Position numbers and translations under genes: made by a program
In this document: one piece after another, positions 29,587 to 37,224 of the stretch
How the letters are laid out: every line of letters starts with the position of its first letter
Numbering within the stretch: the stretch's first letter is position 1
Notes under the pieces: model-generated
Told to the model about the DNA's origin: nothing
Database searches by the model: none
The model's input: the letters and a program-made list of their open reading frames with translations, nothing else
Source: Phycisphaera sp.
GTDB taxonomy: Bacteria; Planctomycetota; Phycisphaerae; Phycisphaerales; Phycisphaeraceae
Length of the DNA: 64,000 nt
Direction of reading: 5' to 3'
Assembly (NCBI GenBank): GCA_016125215.1
Contig: WGMF01000017.1
Coordinates: forward strand, 1 to 64,000

Positions 29587-29704
29587 CCTTAAACTTCCGG
29601 GTGTGCCTTAAACTTCCGGGGGTGCCTTAAGATTCCGGGGTGTGCCTTAAACTTCCGGAGGTTGCCTTAAACTTCCGGGGGTTGCCTTAAACTTCCGGGG
29701 GTGG
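29587..29704 (+). repeat. Tandem array of six ~20-bp units before rpsP
   Basis: Six units each beginning CCTTAAACTTCCGG (one reads CCTTAAGATTCCGG) start at 29587, 29606, 29625, 29645, 29665 and 29685, so the period is 19, 19, 20, 20, 20. The units end in G/T runs such as GGGTGTG and GGGGTTG. There are no unique spacers. The array ends about 58 bases before the rpsP start. Confidence 0.9.
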
Positions 29705-29761
29705 TAATCTATAGGGCTTGGCTTGATGAACTTTCGTCACCTGTAACCCCCGGACTTACCC

Positions 29762-30103
29762 ATGCCCGTACGACTCCGCCTCAAGCGTTATGGCCGCCGA
29801 CACGAACCGCACTTCCGCCTCTGCGCGATGGACGTGCGCAAGCCCCGCAACGGCGAGGCCCTTGAAGAGCTGGGCTTCTTCAACCCCACGGTCCACGCCG
29901 ACAACAAGGTCCAGAACCTCAACGTCGAGCGCGTGCAGTACTGGCTGAGCGTCGGTGCCCAGCCCAGCGACACCGTCCGCGCGTTGCTCAAACAATCCGG
30001 CATCGAACACAAGGCCCTGGCTGACCACAAGGCCCCCAAGAACGCCAAGCCCAAGAAGACCGCCAAGGCGGCTGAAGGCGACGCGGCCCCGGCGGCGGAG
30101 TGA
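29762..30103 (+). CDS. rpsP: 30S ribosomal protein S16
   Basis: 113 residues. The first 80 match S16 well: PVRLRLKRYGRRHEPHFRLCAMDVRKPRNGEALEELGFFNP and VQYWLSVGAQPSDTVRALLKQSG. An additional Lys/Ala-rich tail (KAPKNAKPKKTAKAAEG) extends beyond the bacterial norm. In most bacteria rpsP starts the rpsP-rimM-trmD-rplS operon; here rimM is absent and a repeat element occupies its place. The upstream region holds the 20-bp tandem array. Confidence 0.96.
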   Translation: MPVRLRLKRYGRRHEPHFRLCAMDVRKPRNGEALEELGFFNPTVHADNKVQNLNVERVQYWLSVGAQPSDTVRALLKQSGIEHKALADHKAPKNAKPKKTAKAAEGDAAPAAE

Positions 30104-30111
30104 TGCGGGAA

Positions 30112-30277
30112 GAAGTGGCCGAGTGGCCAAGTGGCCGAGTAGCCGAGTGAAGAGACAATTCAACGCGCAGCCGGATTTTGCGTCTGGCTGCGTTTTCAAT
30201 AGATCAACGCCAAAACCCCGCAATCGTTCGTTTATCTTCTACTTGGCCACTTGGCCACTCGGCCACTTGGCCACTTC
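30112..30277. repeat. Inverted-arm element, 8-base word TGGCCGAG (element 6)
   Basis: Left arm 30112-30152 has four octamers TGGCCGAG/TGGCCAAG/TGGCCGAG/TAGCCGAG with no spacers; right arm 30241-30277 has the complementary ACTTGGCC/ACTCGGCC octamers. Over the 37 comparable positions the arms differ at five, all purine transitions. The 88-base interior is AT-richer and non-coding. The element lies 8 bases after the rpsP stop and ends 13 bases before trmD. Confidence 0.88.
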
Positions 30278-30290
30278 TCTCCTCCCCCCC

Positions 30291-31034
30291 ATGCGCATCG
30301 ACGTGCTCACCCTTTTCCCCGAGATGTTTGACAGCGTGCTGTCAACAAGCATCCTCAAGCGCGCCGCGGACGCTGCGCTCCATGCACCGAGCGCACCGCC
30401 GGTGTCGTACCACGTCCACGACATCCGTGCCTTTACCACGGACAAACACTCGAAAGTCGACAAGCCCCCCTACGGCGGCGGGCCCGGGATGGTCATCCAG
30501 TGCCAACCCGTGTGGGACGCGGTGCAACACGTGGAGCTTGTCAATCTAATCCCGCCCGTGCGCATCCTCCTCACACCGCAGGGCGAGCGACTGACGCAAC
30601 AGCGTGTTGAAATGCTCGCAGGTACCCCGCGCCTTCTCCTGATCGCCGGCCACTACGAGGGCTTTGACGAGCGCGTCATCGACCGTCTCAAGGACGAGGG
30701 CGGCCTGCTCGAACTCTCCATCGGCGACTACGTCCTCTCCGGGGGCGAGTTGCCGGCCATGGTGCTCATCGACTCCGTCGTCCGCCTCCTCCCGGGGGCG
30801 CTGGGCGATGAAACCTCCGCTTCGCACGAGAGTTTTTCCGCCACGGGCCCGACCGGTGAACGGCGCGGGCTGGACTACCCCCACTACACCCGCCCCCCCG
30901 AATGGGCCGGCCGACGGGTCCCCGACGTGCTCCTCTCCGGCAACCACGCCCAGATCGAAGCCTGGCGCACGGAACAGGCCCAAACCCGCACCGCCCACCG
31001 CCAACCCCCTCCCCCACCCCCCACCCATCACTAG
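30291..31034 (+). CDS. trmD: tRNA (guanine-N1)-methyltransferase
   Basis: 247 residues from ATG 30291 (MRIDVLTLFPEMFDSVLSTS); the ORF is open upstream through the repeat but without TrmD sequence. Methylates G37 of tRNAs with SAM, preventing +1 frameshifting. Family segments: DKPPYGGGPGMVIQCQPVWD, LLLIAGHYEGFDERVID and IGDYVLSGGELPAMVLID (the knotted SPOUT SAM site). The C-terminus is Pro/His-rich (PPPPPPTHH) and ends next to a 14-bp direct repeat, suggesting an eroded tail. No clear Shine-Dalgarno is present before the start. Confidence 0.95.
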   Translation: MRIDVLTLFPEMFDSVLSTSILKRAADAALHAPSAPPVSYHVHDIRAFTTDKHSKVDKPPYGGGPGMVIQCQPVWDAVQHVELVNLIPPVRILLTPQGERLTQQRVEMLAGTPRLLLIAGHYEGFDERVIDRLKDEGGLLELSIGDYVLSGGELPAMVLIDSVVRLLPGALGDETSASHESFSATGPTGERRGLDYPHYTRPPEWAGRRVPDVLLSGNHAQIEAWRTEQAQTRTAHRQPPPPPPTHH

Positions 31035-31062
31035 TCACCCGTCGCTTGTCACCCGTCGCTTG
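31035..31062 (+). repeat. Two head-to-tail copies of a 14-bp word after trmD
   Basis: TCACCCGTCGCTTG occurs at 31035-31048 and again at 31049-31062, starting on the base after the trmD stop codon. No inverted partner is visible nearby. It may be a single arm of the same kind of element as its neighbours. Confidence 0.8.
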
Positions 31063-31121
31063 CCGCGGTATATTGCTTGGCTCGATATTGCCCCCCACAA
31101 CCCCTGCCCCCTGGGTGTCCC

Positions 31122-31550
31122 ATGAGCAACGCCACCGTCGAAGCCGTTGAAAAGTCCCAACTCAAAGCCGACCTGCCCGTCATCGAGGTCGGCGATAGTG
31201 TGGACGTGTCCGTCAAGATCGTCGAAGGCAGCAAAGAACGCATCCAGGTCTTCTCCGGCGTCGTCATTGCGATGACCGGCCAGGGGATCAGCCGATCGAT
31301 CACGGTGCGTCGCATTGTCTCTAACGAGGGCGTCGAGCGCATCTTCCCGCTCCACAGCCCTCGCGTGGCTGGCATCGAGGTCAAACGCCACGGCCACGTC
31401 CGCCGATCCAAGCTCTACTACCTGCGCGACCGCGTCGGCAAGAAACGCCGACTCCGCGACCGCCGCCGCGGACTGGGCAGCCTCGAAACCACCGAGACCA
31501 CAACGGAACAGGCTGCTCCCGCAACGACAGCGCCGGCCAAGGCGGATTAA
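31122..31550 (+). CDS. rplS: 50S ribosomal protein L19
   Basis: 142 residues from ATG 31122 ([13 protein letters not shown]). The L19 core is clear: [20 protein letters not shown]-like opening, [39 protein letters not shown] and [22 protein letters not shown]-terminal tail of Thr/Ala residues ([20 protein letters not shown]) is longer than usual. The stop codon TAA is part of TTAACCGCCAAG, the outer end of the following repeat, so the repeat may have set the C-terminus. Confidence 0.95.
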   Translation: MSNATVEAVEKSQLKADLPVIEVGDSVDVSVKIVEGSKERIQVFSGVVIAMTGQGISRSITVRRIVSNEGVERIFPLHSPRVAGIEVKRHGHVRRSKLYYLRDRVGKKRRLRDRRRGLGSLETTETTTEQAAPATTAPAKAD

Positions 31551-31703
31551 CCGCCAAGACGCAAAGGTCGCCAAGGTCAGAGAAGTCTATTAGTGAAACC
31601 AAACTGCCTTCGAGCAGTTGTCTCTATTGGTTTATCCAATCATCAACATGACGGCTAGCGCTATTTGGCGTATTCTTGGCGGCCTTGGCGTCTTGGCGGT
31701 TAA
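31547..31703. repeat. Inverted-arm element, word CGCCAAG, TTAA-ended (element 7)
   Basis: Left arm 31547-31575: TTAAC-CGCCAAG-A-CGCAAAG-GT-CGCCAAG. Right arm 31675-31703: CTTGGCG-GC-CTTGGCG-T-CTTGGCG-GTTAA. The 99-base interior has no gene. It has the same arm architecture and TTAA ends as the GxxExxY cassette at 33267-33744 but lacks any gene, so it resembles a non-autonomous (MITE-like) version. The right arm ends 13 bases before the lysS start. Confidence 0.88.
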
Positions 31704-31716
31704 CCCGGATTCAAGC

Positions 31717-33270
31717 ATGAGCGAACACCCCCACGACATCGAAGCCGACCGTCGGAACAAGCTCACACGCCTGCGCGACGAGTTCAAGATCGACCCCTTC
31801 GGCCAACGCACCCCCGGAATAGTCCCGCTCGATCAAGCGCGTGCGAAGTACGACGAACAGGCCGACGCCGACCACAAGGCTGACCCCACGCAACAAGACC
31901 GCAGGCCCGTCGTGAAAGTCTCCGGGCGCGTCATGCAGCACCGCGAGATGGGCAATCTTATTTTTATGTCATTGCGTGACGCAAGTGGCGATCTTCAAGT
32001 CGCGGTGAGCAAGAAGGCGGTGCCGATCGAGCAGTTCAAGCTTGCCAAGATCACGGACCTCGGGGATATCGTGATCGCTCAAGGGCCTTTGGCGAAAACA
32101 AAAACGGGCGAGATCACGGTCTGGGCGGCTGCTTCCGGGGGGGGTGATAGCGCCTACGCGATGGCGTGCAAGAGCCTCGCCCCGCCCCCCGGCAAGTGGC
32201 ACGGCCTGCAGGACCCCGAGCAGCGCTACCGCAAACGCTACATCGACCTCTACGCCAACCCGCAGGTGATGGACCTCGCGCAGAAGCGCATCCGCATCAT
32301 CGACGAAATCCGGGGGTTCCTGCGCGAGCGCGGGTACCTCGAAGTCGAAACGCCCATGATGCAGGCGATCGCCGGCGGCGCGGCGGCGCGGCCCTTCATC
32401 ACGCACCACAACGCGCTCGACATCGACTTGTATTTACGCATCGCGCCCGAGCTTTATCTCAAGCGTCTGCTCGTCGGCGGGTTCCCGAAAGTCTTCGAGA
32501 TCAACCGCAACTTCCGAAACGAAGGCATCTCACCGCGACACAACCCCGAGTTCACCATGCTCGAAGCGTATGAAGCCTTCGGGTCGTGGGAGACGATGGC
32601 GGGCATGGTCGAGGAGATGGTCTGCACCGTGGCTGAACGTGTGTTCGGGACGTTGGAGATTAACCACCGAGACACCGAGGACACCGAGAAGATCACCAAG
32701 ACGATCAACCTCAAGCGACCGTGGCGACGCGTGAGCATGGCGGAGTTGGTGGCGGAGAGAACGGGGTGGAAGTTTGATAAGCAACCTCTGTCCGCCCAAC
32801 AAATCGATGCGTTGCGTGACGCCAACAAGGGCAAAGACCTGAAACTCGACGGCACCGCGGCTGAGCAACTCGTCGAGGTTTACGAAAAGCTTGTCGAACC
32901 CACGCTCATCGACCCGACATTCGTCACGCGCGTGCCGGGGGTGATTATTCCCCTCGCTAAACGCTGCAGTGACGACAACGACTTCGCCGACGTCTACGAA
33001 CTGGCCATCAACGGCCAGGAGATCTCGCCCGGATATTCGGAACTCAACGACCCCGATGAACAAGAGAAACACTTCCGGGGGCAAGTGGGCGACTCCGAAG
33101 AACAACAGAAAATCGACGAAGACTTCCTCGAAGCGTTGCGTGTCGGCATGCCCCCCGCCGGCGGGATGGGGCTTGGCATCGACCGCCTCGTCATGATGCT
33201 CACCGGCGCCCCGAGCATCCGCGACGTGATCCTCTTCCCCCTGATGCGGCCACGCGGGGGCGGGGATTAA
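31717..33270 (+). CDS. lysS: Lysyl-tRNA synthetase, class II
   Basis: 517 residues from ATG 31717 (MSEHPHDIEADRR). The N-terminal OB-fold anticodon domain includes VKVSGRVMQHREMGNLIFM; class II motif 2 is RNFRNEGISPRHNPEFTM and motif 3 GMGLGIDRLVMML. Between these, a segment NHRDTEDTEKI is encoded by an exact copy of a repeat arm (32660-32688, three CACCGAG words), which lies between GTLEI and the normal LKRPWRRVSM region. The frame is kept and the active-site motifs are intact, so the enzyme is probably functional. The stop TAA overlaps the next element's TTAA. Confidence 0.95.
   Translation: MSEHPHDIEADRRNKLTRLRDEFKIDPFGQRTPGIVPLDQARAKYDEQADADHKADPTQQDRRPVVKVSGRVMQHREMGNLIFMSLRDASGDLQVAVSKKAVPIEQFKLAKITDLGDIVIAQGPLAKTKTGEITVWAAASGGGDSAYAMACKSLAPPPGKWHGLQDPEQRYRKRYIDLYANPQVMDLAQKRIRIIDEIRGFLRERGYLEVETPMMQAIAGGAAARPFITHHNALDIDLYLRIAPELYLKRLLVGGFPKVFEINRNFRNEGISPRHNPEFTMLEAYEAFGSWETMAGMVEEMVCTVAERVFGTLEINHRDTEDTEKITKTINLKRPWRRVSMAELVAERTGWKFDKQPLSAQQIDALRDANKGKDLKLDGTAAEQLVEVYEKLVEPTLIDPTFVTRVPGVIIPLAKRCSDDNDFADVYELAINGQEISPGYSELNDPDEQEKHFRGQVGDSEEQQKIDEDFLEALRVGMPPAGGMGLGIDRLVMMLTGAPSIRDVILFPLMRPRGGGD
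32660..32688 (+). repeat. Single repeat arm inside lysS, word CACCGAG
   Basis: TTAAC-CACCGAG-A-CACCGAG-GA-CACCGAG: the same TTAAC start and the same 1-nt then 2-nt spacing as the CGCCAAG arms at 33267 and 31547. It is read in frame as I-N-H-R-D-T-E-D-T-E. No inverted partner lies within lysS. Confidence 0.85.
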
Positions 33271-33744
33271 CCGCCAAGACGCCAAGGACGCCAAGATGAG
33301 CGCAGAGCCGAGTGCTGAACTTGATCGATTGGCGCACGGGGTGATCGGTGCCGCGATTGAGGTCCATCGACATCTTGGGCCGGGGCTTCTCGAATCCGTG
33401 TATGAATCGGCTCTGGCGATTGAGCTTCAGGACCGGAATGTGCGTTTCGAACGACAGGCTGTCATCCCCCTTCAATACAAGGGCCACCCCATTGGTGACG
33501 GAAGAATCGATCTCTGGATCGAGCGATGCCTCGTCGTGGAACTCAAAGCCATCGAACGATTCGACCCGGTTCATACCGCCCAAGTCATCTCCTATCTTAA
33601 AATGACCAATTCGCCCCTGGGACTACTCATCAGTTTCAACGTCCCCGTCCTCAAAGAAGGGATCAAGCGCCTGGTTCTCTCCTCATGATTCACCCATCTC
33701 TTCTCATGGATCGACCTTGGCGTCCTCGGCGTCTTGGCGGTTAA
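33267..33744 (+). mobile_element. GxxExxY cassette bounded by 29-bp inverted arms ending in TTAA
   Basis: Left arm 33267-33295: TTAAC-CGCCAAG-A-CGCCAAG-GA-CGCCAAG. Right arm 33716-33744 is its reverse complement with a single mismatch (CTCGGCG for the middle CTTGGCG). The gene at 33296-33688 starts on the base after the left arm; 27 bases separate its stop from the right arm. The unit is 478 bp and sits between lysS and a LolC/E-type gene. Its outer base pairs supply the lysS stop codon. I class it as a mobile-element candidate by structure; movement is not shown. Confidence 0.6.
33296..33688 (+). CDS. GxxExxY protein (PD-(D/E)XK nuclease-like fold)
   Basis: 130 residues, the normal family length. 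The name-giving motif is GLLESVYESALAIEL (G-x-x-E-x-x-Y). A PD-(D/E)XK-type core is visible: an early Glu (LES), Asp in DGRIDLWIE, and E-x-K in CLVVELKAIE, followed by a QVISYLKMT helix. Members are small, strikingly multi-copy in some planctomycete, verrucomicrobial and lentisphaeral genomes, and have no established function. The gene begins directly at the left repeat arm, with no room for a separate Shine-Dalgarno, so it may be translated by coupling to lysS (26-base gap). The context suggests it acts on its flanking repeats. Confidence 0.85.
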   Translation: MSAEPSAELDRLAHGVIGAAIEVHRHLGPGLLESVYESALAIELQDRNVRFERQAVIPLQYKGHPIGDGRIDLWIERCLVVELKAIERFDPVHTAQVISYLKMTNSPLGLLISFNVPVLKEGIKRLVLSS

Positions 33745-33754
33745 ACTCCTCCCC

Positions 33755-35269
33755 ATGTACTCCCTCGCCCTCATCCTCCGCTACCTCCGACGCAAGCTCG
33801 CGCCGCTCTTTGCCATGGTCGCGGTCACGCTCTGCACCGCGATGGTCATCGTCATCATCTCCATCATGGGCGGCTTCCTCGACATGATGCGGAACTCCGT
33901 CCGGTCCATCACCGGGCAGGTCACCGTCCGCTCGTCTCTCGAGGGCATCCCCCACTACGAGAATTTGATTGAAGACTTACGCCAACTCCCGGGGGTCGAC
34001 GCGGTCACGCCCGTGATGCGGTCGTTCGGCCTGCTCAAGCTCCGCGACGAGGTCCACACCGTCGAACTCGTCGGCATCGAACCCGCTGGCTTCGACAGGG
34101 TCATGACCCACTTCGACACGCAGGCCCTCAAGACCCGCAGCTACCGAGACACACTCTACTGGTCGAGCAAGGACATCCTCGACTACCTCAGGCCCGAGGA
34201 CGACGCCCCGCCCCTCGTCTCCGAGACCTACCGCAAACAGGTCGAACTCTACAACCGCATCGACCTGCGCGACCTGGGCATGACCATGAAGCCCCCAGCC
34301 GAGTGGAACATGGGCACAACCATCACGCGGGGCCTCGTCCCCGGCATCGAGATCAGCAACTTTGCCTACCGCGACGACAAGGGCCGATACAACATCGCCG
34401 CTAGCTCCGTCGGCACCGTGGCCACGCTCACCGTGCTGCCCATCTCGCTCTCCGGCGCCCCCAAGGCCCCCGAGCACCAACAGTTCGCTGTGGTCAACGA
34501 GTTCAAGTCCGGCTTGTACGAGGTCGACGCCAACCGCGTTTTCGTCCCCTTCGACGCGCTGCAACAGATGCTGCAGATGGACCGCTACGAATCGCCTAAC
34601 TTCGACCCCGAAACGGGCAAACCCCTTCCGGGGGCGGGCCTCGTCACACCCGCACGCACCAGCGAGATCACCCTGCGCGGCCACGACGGCGTGCCCCTGG
34701 ACGTGCTGGCTGACCGGGTCCAACGCGCCGCGAACAAGTTCATGAACGATAACCTCGACGTGCCGCCCATGCGCGTCATCACCTGGAAACAGATGCACGC
34801 CACGCTCCTCGGGGCGGTCGAAAAAGAAAAGGGCATGGTCACGTTCCTCTTCGGCTTCATCAGCATCGTGGCCGTCATCATGATCGGCGTCATCTTCTCG
34901 ATGATCGTCATGCAGAAGACCCGCGACATCGGCATCCTCCGCGCACTGGGCGCGACGCCCACGGGCATTGCCTCGATCTTCCTGGGCTACGGCCTGACCA
35001 TCGGCGTCATCGGCTCGGTCCTCGGCACGGCGCTGGCGGTGTCGATCGTGTGGAACATCAACGAGATCCAGGCGCAGCTCTACGCGTGGTTCGGCTTCCA
35101 GATGTGGAACCCTCAGGTCTACTACTTCGACACCATCCCCCACCAGGTCAACGTGGTCGAGGTCGCGTGGATCGTCACCGTCGCCATCGTTGCCAGCGTC
35201 TTGAGCTCCATCATCCCCGCGATCCAGGCGGCCAGGCTCGACCCGGTCGTGACGCTGCGATACGAATGA
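33755..35269 (+). CDS. ABC transporter permease, LolC/LolE-like
   Basis: 504 residues from ATG 33755 (MYSLALILRYLRRKLAPL). Topology of lipoprotein-release permeases: TM1 near the N-terminus (LFAMVAVTLCTAMVIVIIS), a large periplasmic MacB/LolC-type domain (about 50-370), then three TMs in the FtsX domain (FLFGFISIVAVIMIGVIFSM, RALGATPTGIASIFLGYGLT, VEVAWIVTVAIVASVLSSII) and the typical end AARLDPVVTLRYE. It would extract lipoproteins from the inner membrane with a LolD ATPase, which is not in the window. This matters here because the cytochrome island codes for several lipoproteins. The start is 11 bases past a repeat arm. Confidence 0.88.
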   Translation: MYSLALILRYLRRKLAPLFAMVAVTLCTAMVIVIISIMGGFLDMMRNSVRSITGQVTVRSSLEGIPHYENLIEDLRQLPGVDAVTPVMRSFGLLKLRDEVHTVELVGIEPAGFDRVMTHFDTQALKTRSYRDTLYWSSKDILDYLRPEDDAPPLVSETYRKQVELYNRIDLRDLGMTMKPPAEWNMGTTITRGLVPGIEISNFAYRDDKGRYNIAASSVGTVATLTVLPISLSGAPKAPEHQQFAVVNEFKSGLYEVDANRVFVPFDALQQMLQMDRYESPNFDPETGKPLPGAGLVTPARTSEITLRGHDGVPLDVLADRVQRAANKFMNDNLDVPPMRVITWKQMHATLLGAVEKEKGMVTFLFGFISIVAVIMIGVIFSMIVMQKTRDIGILRALGATPTGIASIFLGYGLTIGVIGSVLGTALAVSIVWNINEIQAQLYAWFGFQMWNPQVYYFDTIPHQVNVVEVAWIVTVAIVASVLSSIIPAIQAARLDPVVTLRYE

Positions 35270-35292
35270 CCTCTTGAGAGAGGGTGTCTCTC

Positions 35293-36429
35293 ATGGACAC
35301 GATCCCCACACCACAGATCGCACTTGAACAAGACGCGAACGGCGGCGTGCGGCTGGTGTTGCCCGAGCGGCCGCGGGTGCGGTCGGTGGGGGCGGGGGTT
35401 TTTCTGTTTGTTTTCGGGCTGGTGTTCGGGGGTGGGCCGACGTTGGGCATGTTCGGGGGGCCGCTGCCGATGGTGTTCTTTGCGCTGCCGTTCTTGTTGA
35501 TCGGGCTGGGGATGATCGGGGTGGGCGTGCTGTTGCTCATCGGGTATTACGGCCGGACGGAGGTGTCGGTCGGTGGCGGGAGGGTGCGGAGCACGGAGCA
35601 CGTTGGGCCGATGCGCTGGACGCGGGGCAAGGCGGTGGCCCCAGTGAAGCGCATCGAGGTGACGAGCGACCCGATCAAGATCAACAACAAGCCGATTCAG
35701 AATGGCTTCTGGGCGGATGCGTCAGCCATGCGGCTGGTGCTGGAGGGCGATAAGAAGTTCATCGTCACGGCGCTCTACCCCCGCGTGGTGATGGACGAGC
35801 TTGCGTCGCACATGTCGGAACTCTTGAGCGTGGGCAGTCAGCCGATCGCGGTCGTCGAGTTGAAGGAAGGCGAAGAGGTTGTTGCGGACCCGGCGATGCT
35901 CAAGCCCGAGAAGAGCGTATCGGTGGTCGAGCATCGGCCCGACGGGATCACGATCACCGTCCCGCGCGCGGGGATGAGGGGGACCAAGGGGCTGGGGTGT
36001 TTTGCGGTGTTCTGGCTGGGGTTCATGGTGCTTTTCACGGCCCTCGGGGGCAAGGGATTCTTTTCCAGTGTTCAGGGCATCGGCGCGGTGCTGGCGCTGG
36101 TCGGTTTCTTTGCCTTGTTCTGGGGCGTGGGCATCGGGATGGCGGTGTATGCCTGGCACCTGGCGACGCGCACGGCGATCCTCGACACCGTGGGGCAGAC
36201 GCTCGTGGTCACACGCAAGGGGCTGTTCGGCCTCAAGCAGCAGGAGTGGGCAGCGAGCGAGATCGAAAAGATCGTGATGGGCCCCAGCGGCATGGAGGTC
36301 AACGACGTGCCGGTGATGGAGCTTCAGGTCCACCCGCGCGGGGGCAAGAAGGTCGGGCTGCTCTCGCAACTGGACAACGAAGAGCTGCGCTGGCTGGCGG
36401 CGGAGTTGCGCGCGGCGCTGGGGTTGTAA
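35293..36429 (+). CDS. Unknown membrane protein with four predicted TM segments
   Basis: 378 residues from ATG 35293, preceded at 8 bases by GAGAGAGGG; a GTG at 35284 is in frame but badly spaced. Two TMs at about residues 33-85 (AGVFLFVFGLVFGGG..., FFALPFLLIGLGMIGVGVLLLI), a soluble beta-rich stretch, two more TMs at about 235-300, and a soluble C-terminal part. The layout resembles bPH2/DUF-type membrane proteins of planctomycetes, but I recognise no motif. It follows the LolC/E-like gene by 23 bases. Confidence 0.7.
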   Translation: MDTIPTPQIALEQDANGGVRLVLPERPRVRSVGAGVFLFVFGLVFGGGPTLGMFGGPLPMVFFALPFLLIGLGMIGVGVLLLIGYYGRTEVSVGGGRVRSTEHVGPMRWTRGKAVAPVKRIEVTSDPIKINNKPIQNGFWADASAMRLVLEGDKKFIVTALYPRVVMDELASHMSELLSVGSQPIAVVELKEGEEVVADPAMLKPEKSVSVVEHRPDGITITVPRAGMRGTKGLGCFAVFWLGFMVLFTALGGKGFFSSVQGIGAVLALVGFFALFWGVGIGMAVYAWHLATRTAILDTVGQTLVVTRKGLFGLKQQEWAASEIEKIVMGPSGMEVNDVPVMELQVHPRGGKKVGLLSQLDNEELRWLAAELRAALGL

Positions 36430-36475
36430 GATTTAGACAAGGTTGTATCCGACTATCAAGCGGTGAGAACACGGT

Positions 36476-37189
36476 ATGACCACAGACAAAAGACCGATCG
36501 ACTTGAAGCGGGAATACGAGCGGGATGGCTACACAATCGTGCGCAGCCTGTATACCCCATCGGAGATGGCAACGTGGAAGGCAGCGCTGCGCCGGGCGAT
36601 GGAGGACGAAGGCTTTGACGATCCTTCGGGCGTGCGCGTCTGGATGGGACGCTCGCTACCGGGACAGGTGTTGTCAGCCATGTATGAACCGAGGGTCGGG
36701 ACGATCTTGAATGCGTTGATCGGTGAGGACGTGGAGTACCTTTCCGCAAAGGTGGTTTTCAAGAGCGGAAAGACCACGTTTGGCTCACCCTGGCACCAGG
36801 ACTGGTTCTATTGGGAGGGTGCCACGAAGCTGTCCGTGTGGGTCGCGCTGGACGACGCGGATGAGAGCAACGGCTGCCTTCGGCTCGTGCCCGGGTCGCA
36901 CACGAAGGTGCTCGACCGTCAGACCGTCAGGAACGACCGGGGTTTTAGCAATCAGGTGCGCGAGAGGGACATCGCGGATCAGCCCCTCGTTACCGCGGCG
37001 GCGCGGTGCGGCGATGCGATCTTTTTTCACGACCTGCTGGTGCATGGCTCACACCCCAACCGGACCGGAAAGGATCGCTGGTCGCTGATCTCGACGTATC
37101 GCAGCGGAAAGACCCCAGACCCATCTCAGGTCTGGAGGCATCCGCTGCTCGTCAGCGGAGTGAGCGTCAACAACGCGGAACCCATCTGA
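36476..37189 (+). CDS. Phytanoyl-CoA dioxygenase (PhyH) family protein
   Basis: 237 residues, Fe(II)/2-oxoglutarate dioxygenase fold. Metal triad: His and Asp in WHQDWFYWEG and the distal His in HDLLVHGSHPNRTGKDRWSL; the Arg of the RWSL stretch would hold 2-oxoglutarate, and PGSHTKVLDR is a typical loop. The N-terminal helix (LKREYERDGYTIVRSLYTPSEM) matches the family. Substrate unknown; bacterial members act on secondary metabolites, phosphonates and lipids. Confidence 0.88.
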   Translation: MTTDKRPIDLKREYERDGYTIVRSLYTPSEMATWKAALRRAMEDEGFDDPSGVRVWMGRSLPGQVLSAMYEPRVGTILNALIGEDVEYLSAKVVFKSGKTTFGSPWHQDWFYWEGATKLSVWVALDDADESNGCLRLVPGSHTKVLDRQTVRNDRGFSNQVRERDIADQPLVTAAARCGDAIFFHDLLVHGSHPNRTGKDRWSLISTYRSGKTPDPSQVWRHPLLVSGVSVNNAEPI

Positions 37190-37224
37190 TGATCCTTCTG
37201 GGTTGTCGCTACAATTGCTGGCTC

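Noticed and set aside
29587-29704. CRISPR array
   Set aside because: Units are contiguous with a 19-20 bp period and no unique spacers, and there are no cas genes.
29955-30290. Fusion of rpsP-region sequence to TrmD through an open frame
   Set aside because: The frame is open only because the octamer repeat has no stop in that frame; TrmD homology begins exactly at MRIDVLTLFP (30291).
33755-36429. Complete Lol ABC transporter with ATPase
   Set aside because: The gene after the LolC/E-like permease has no Walker motifs; it is a four-helix membrane protein, so LolD must be elsewhere.
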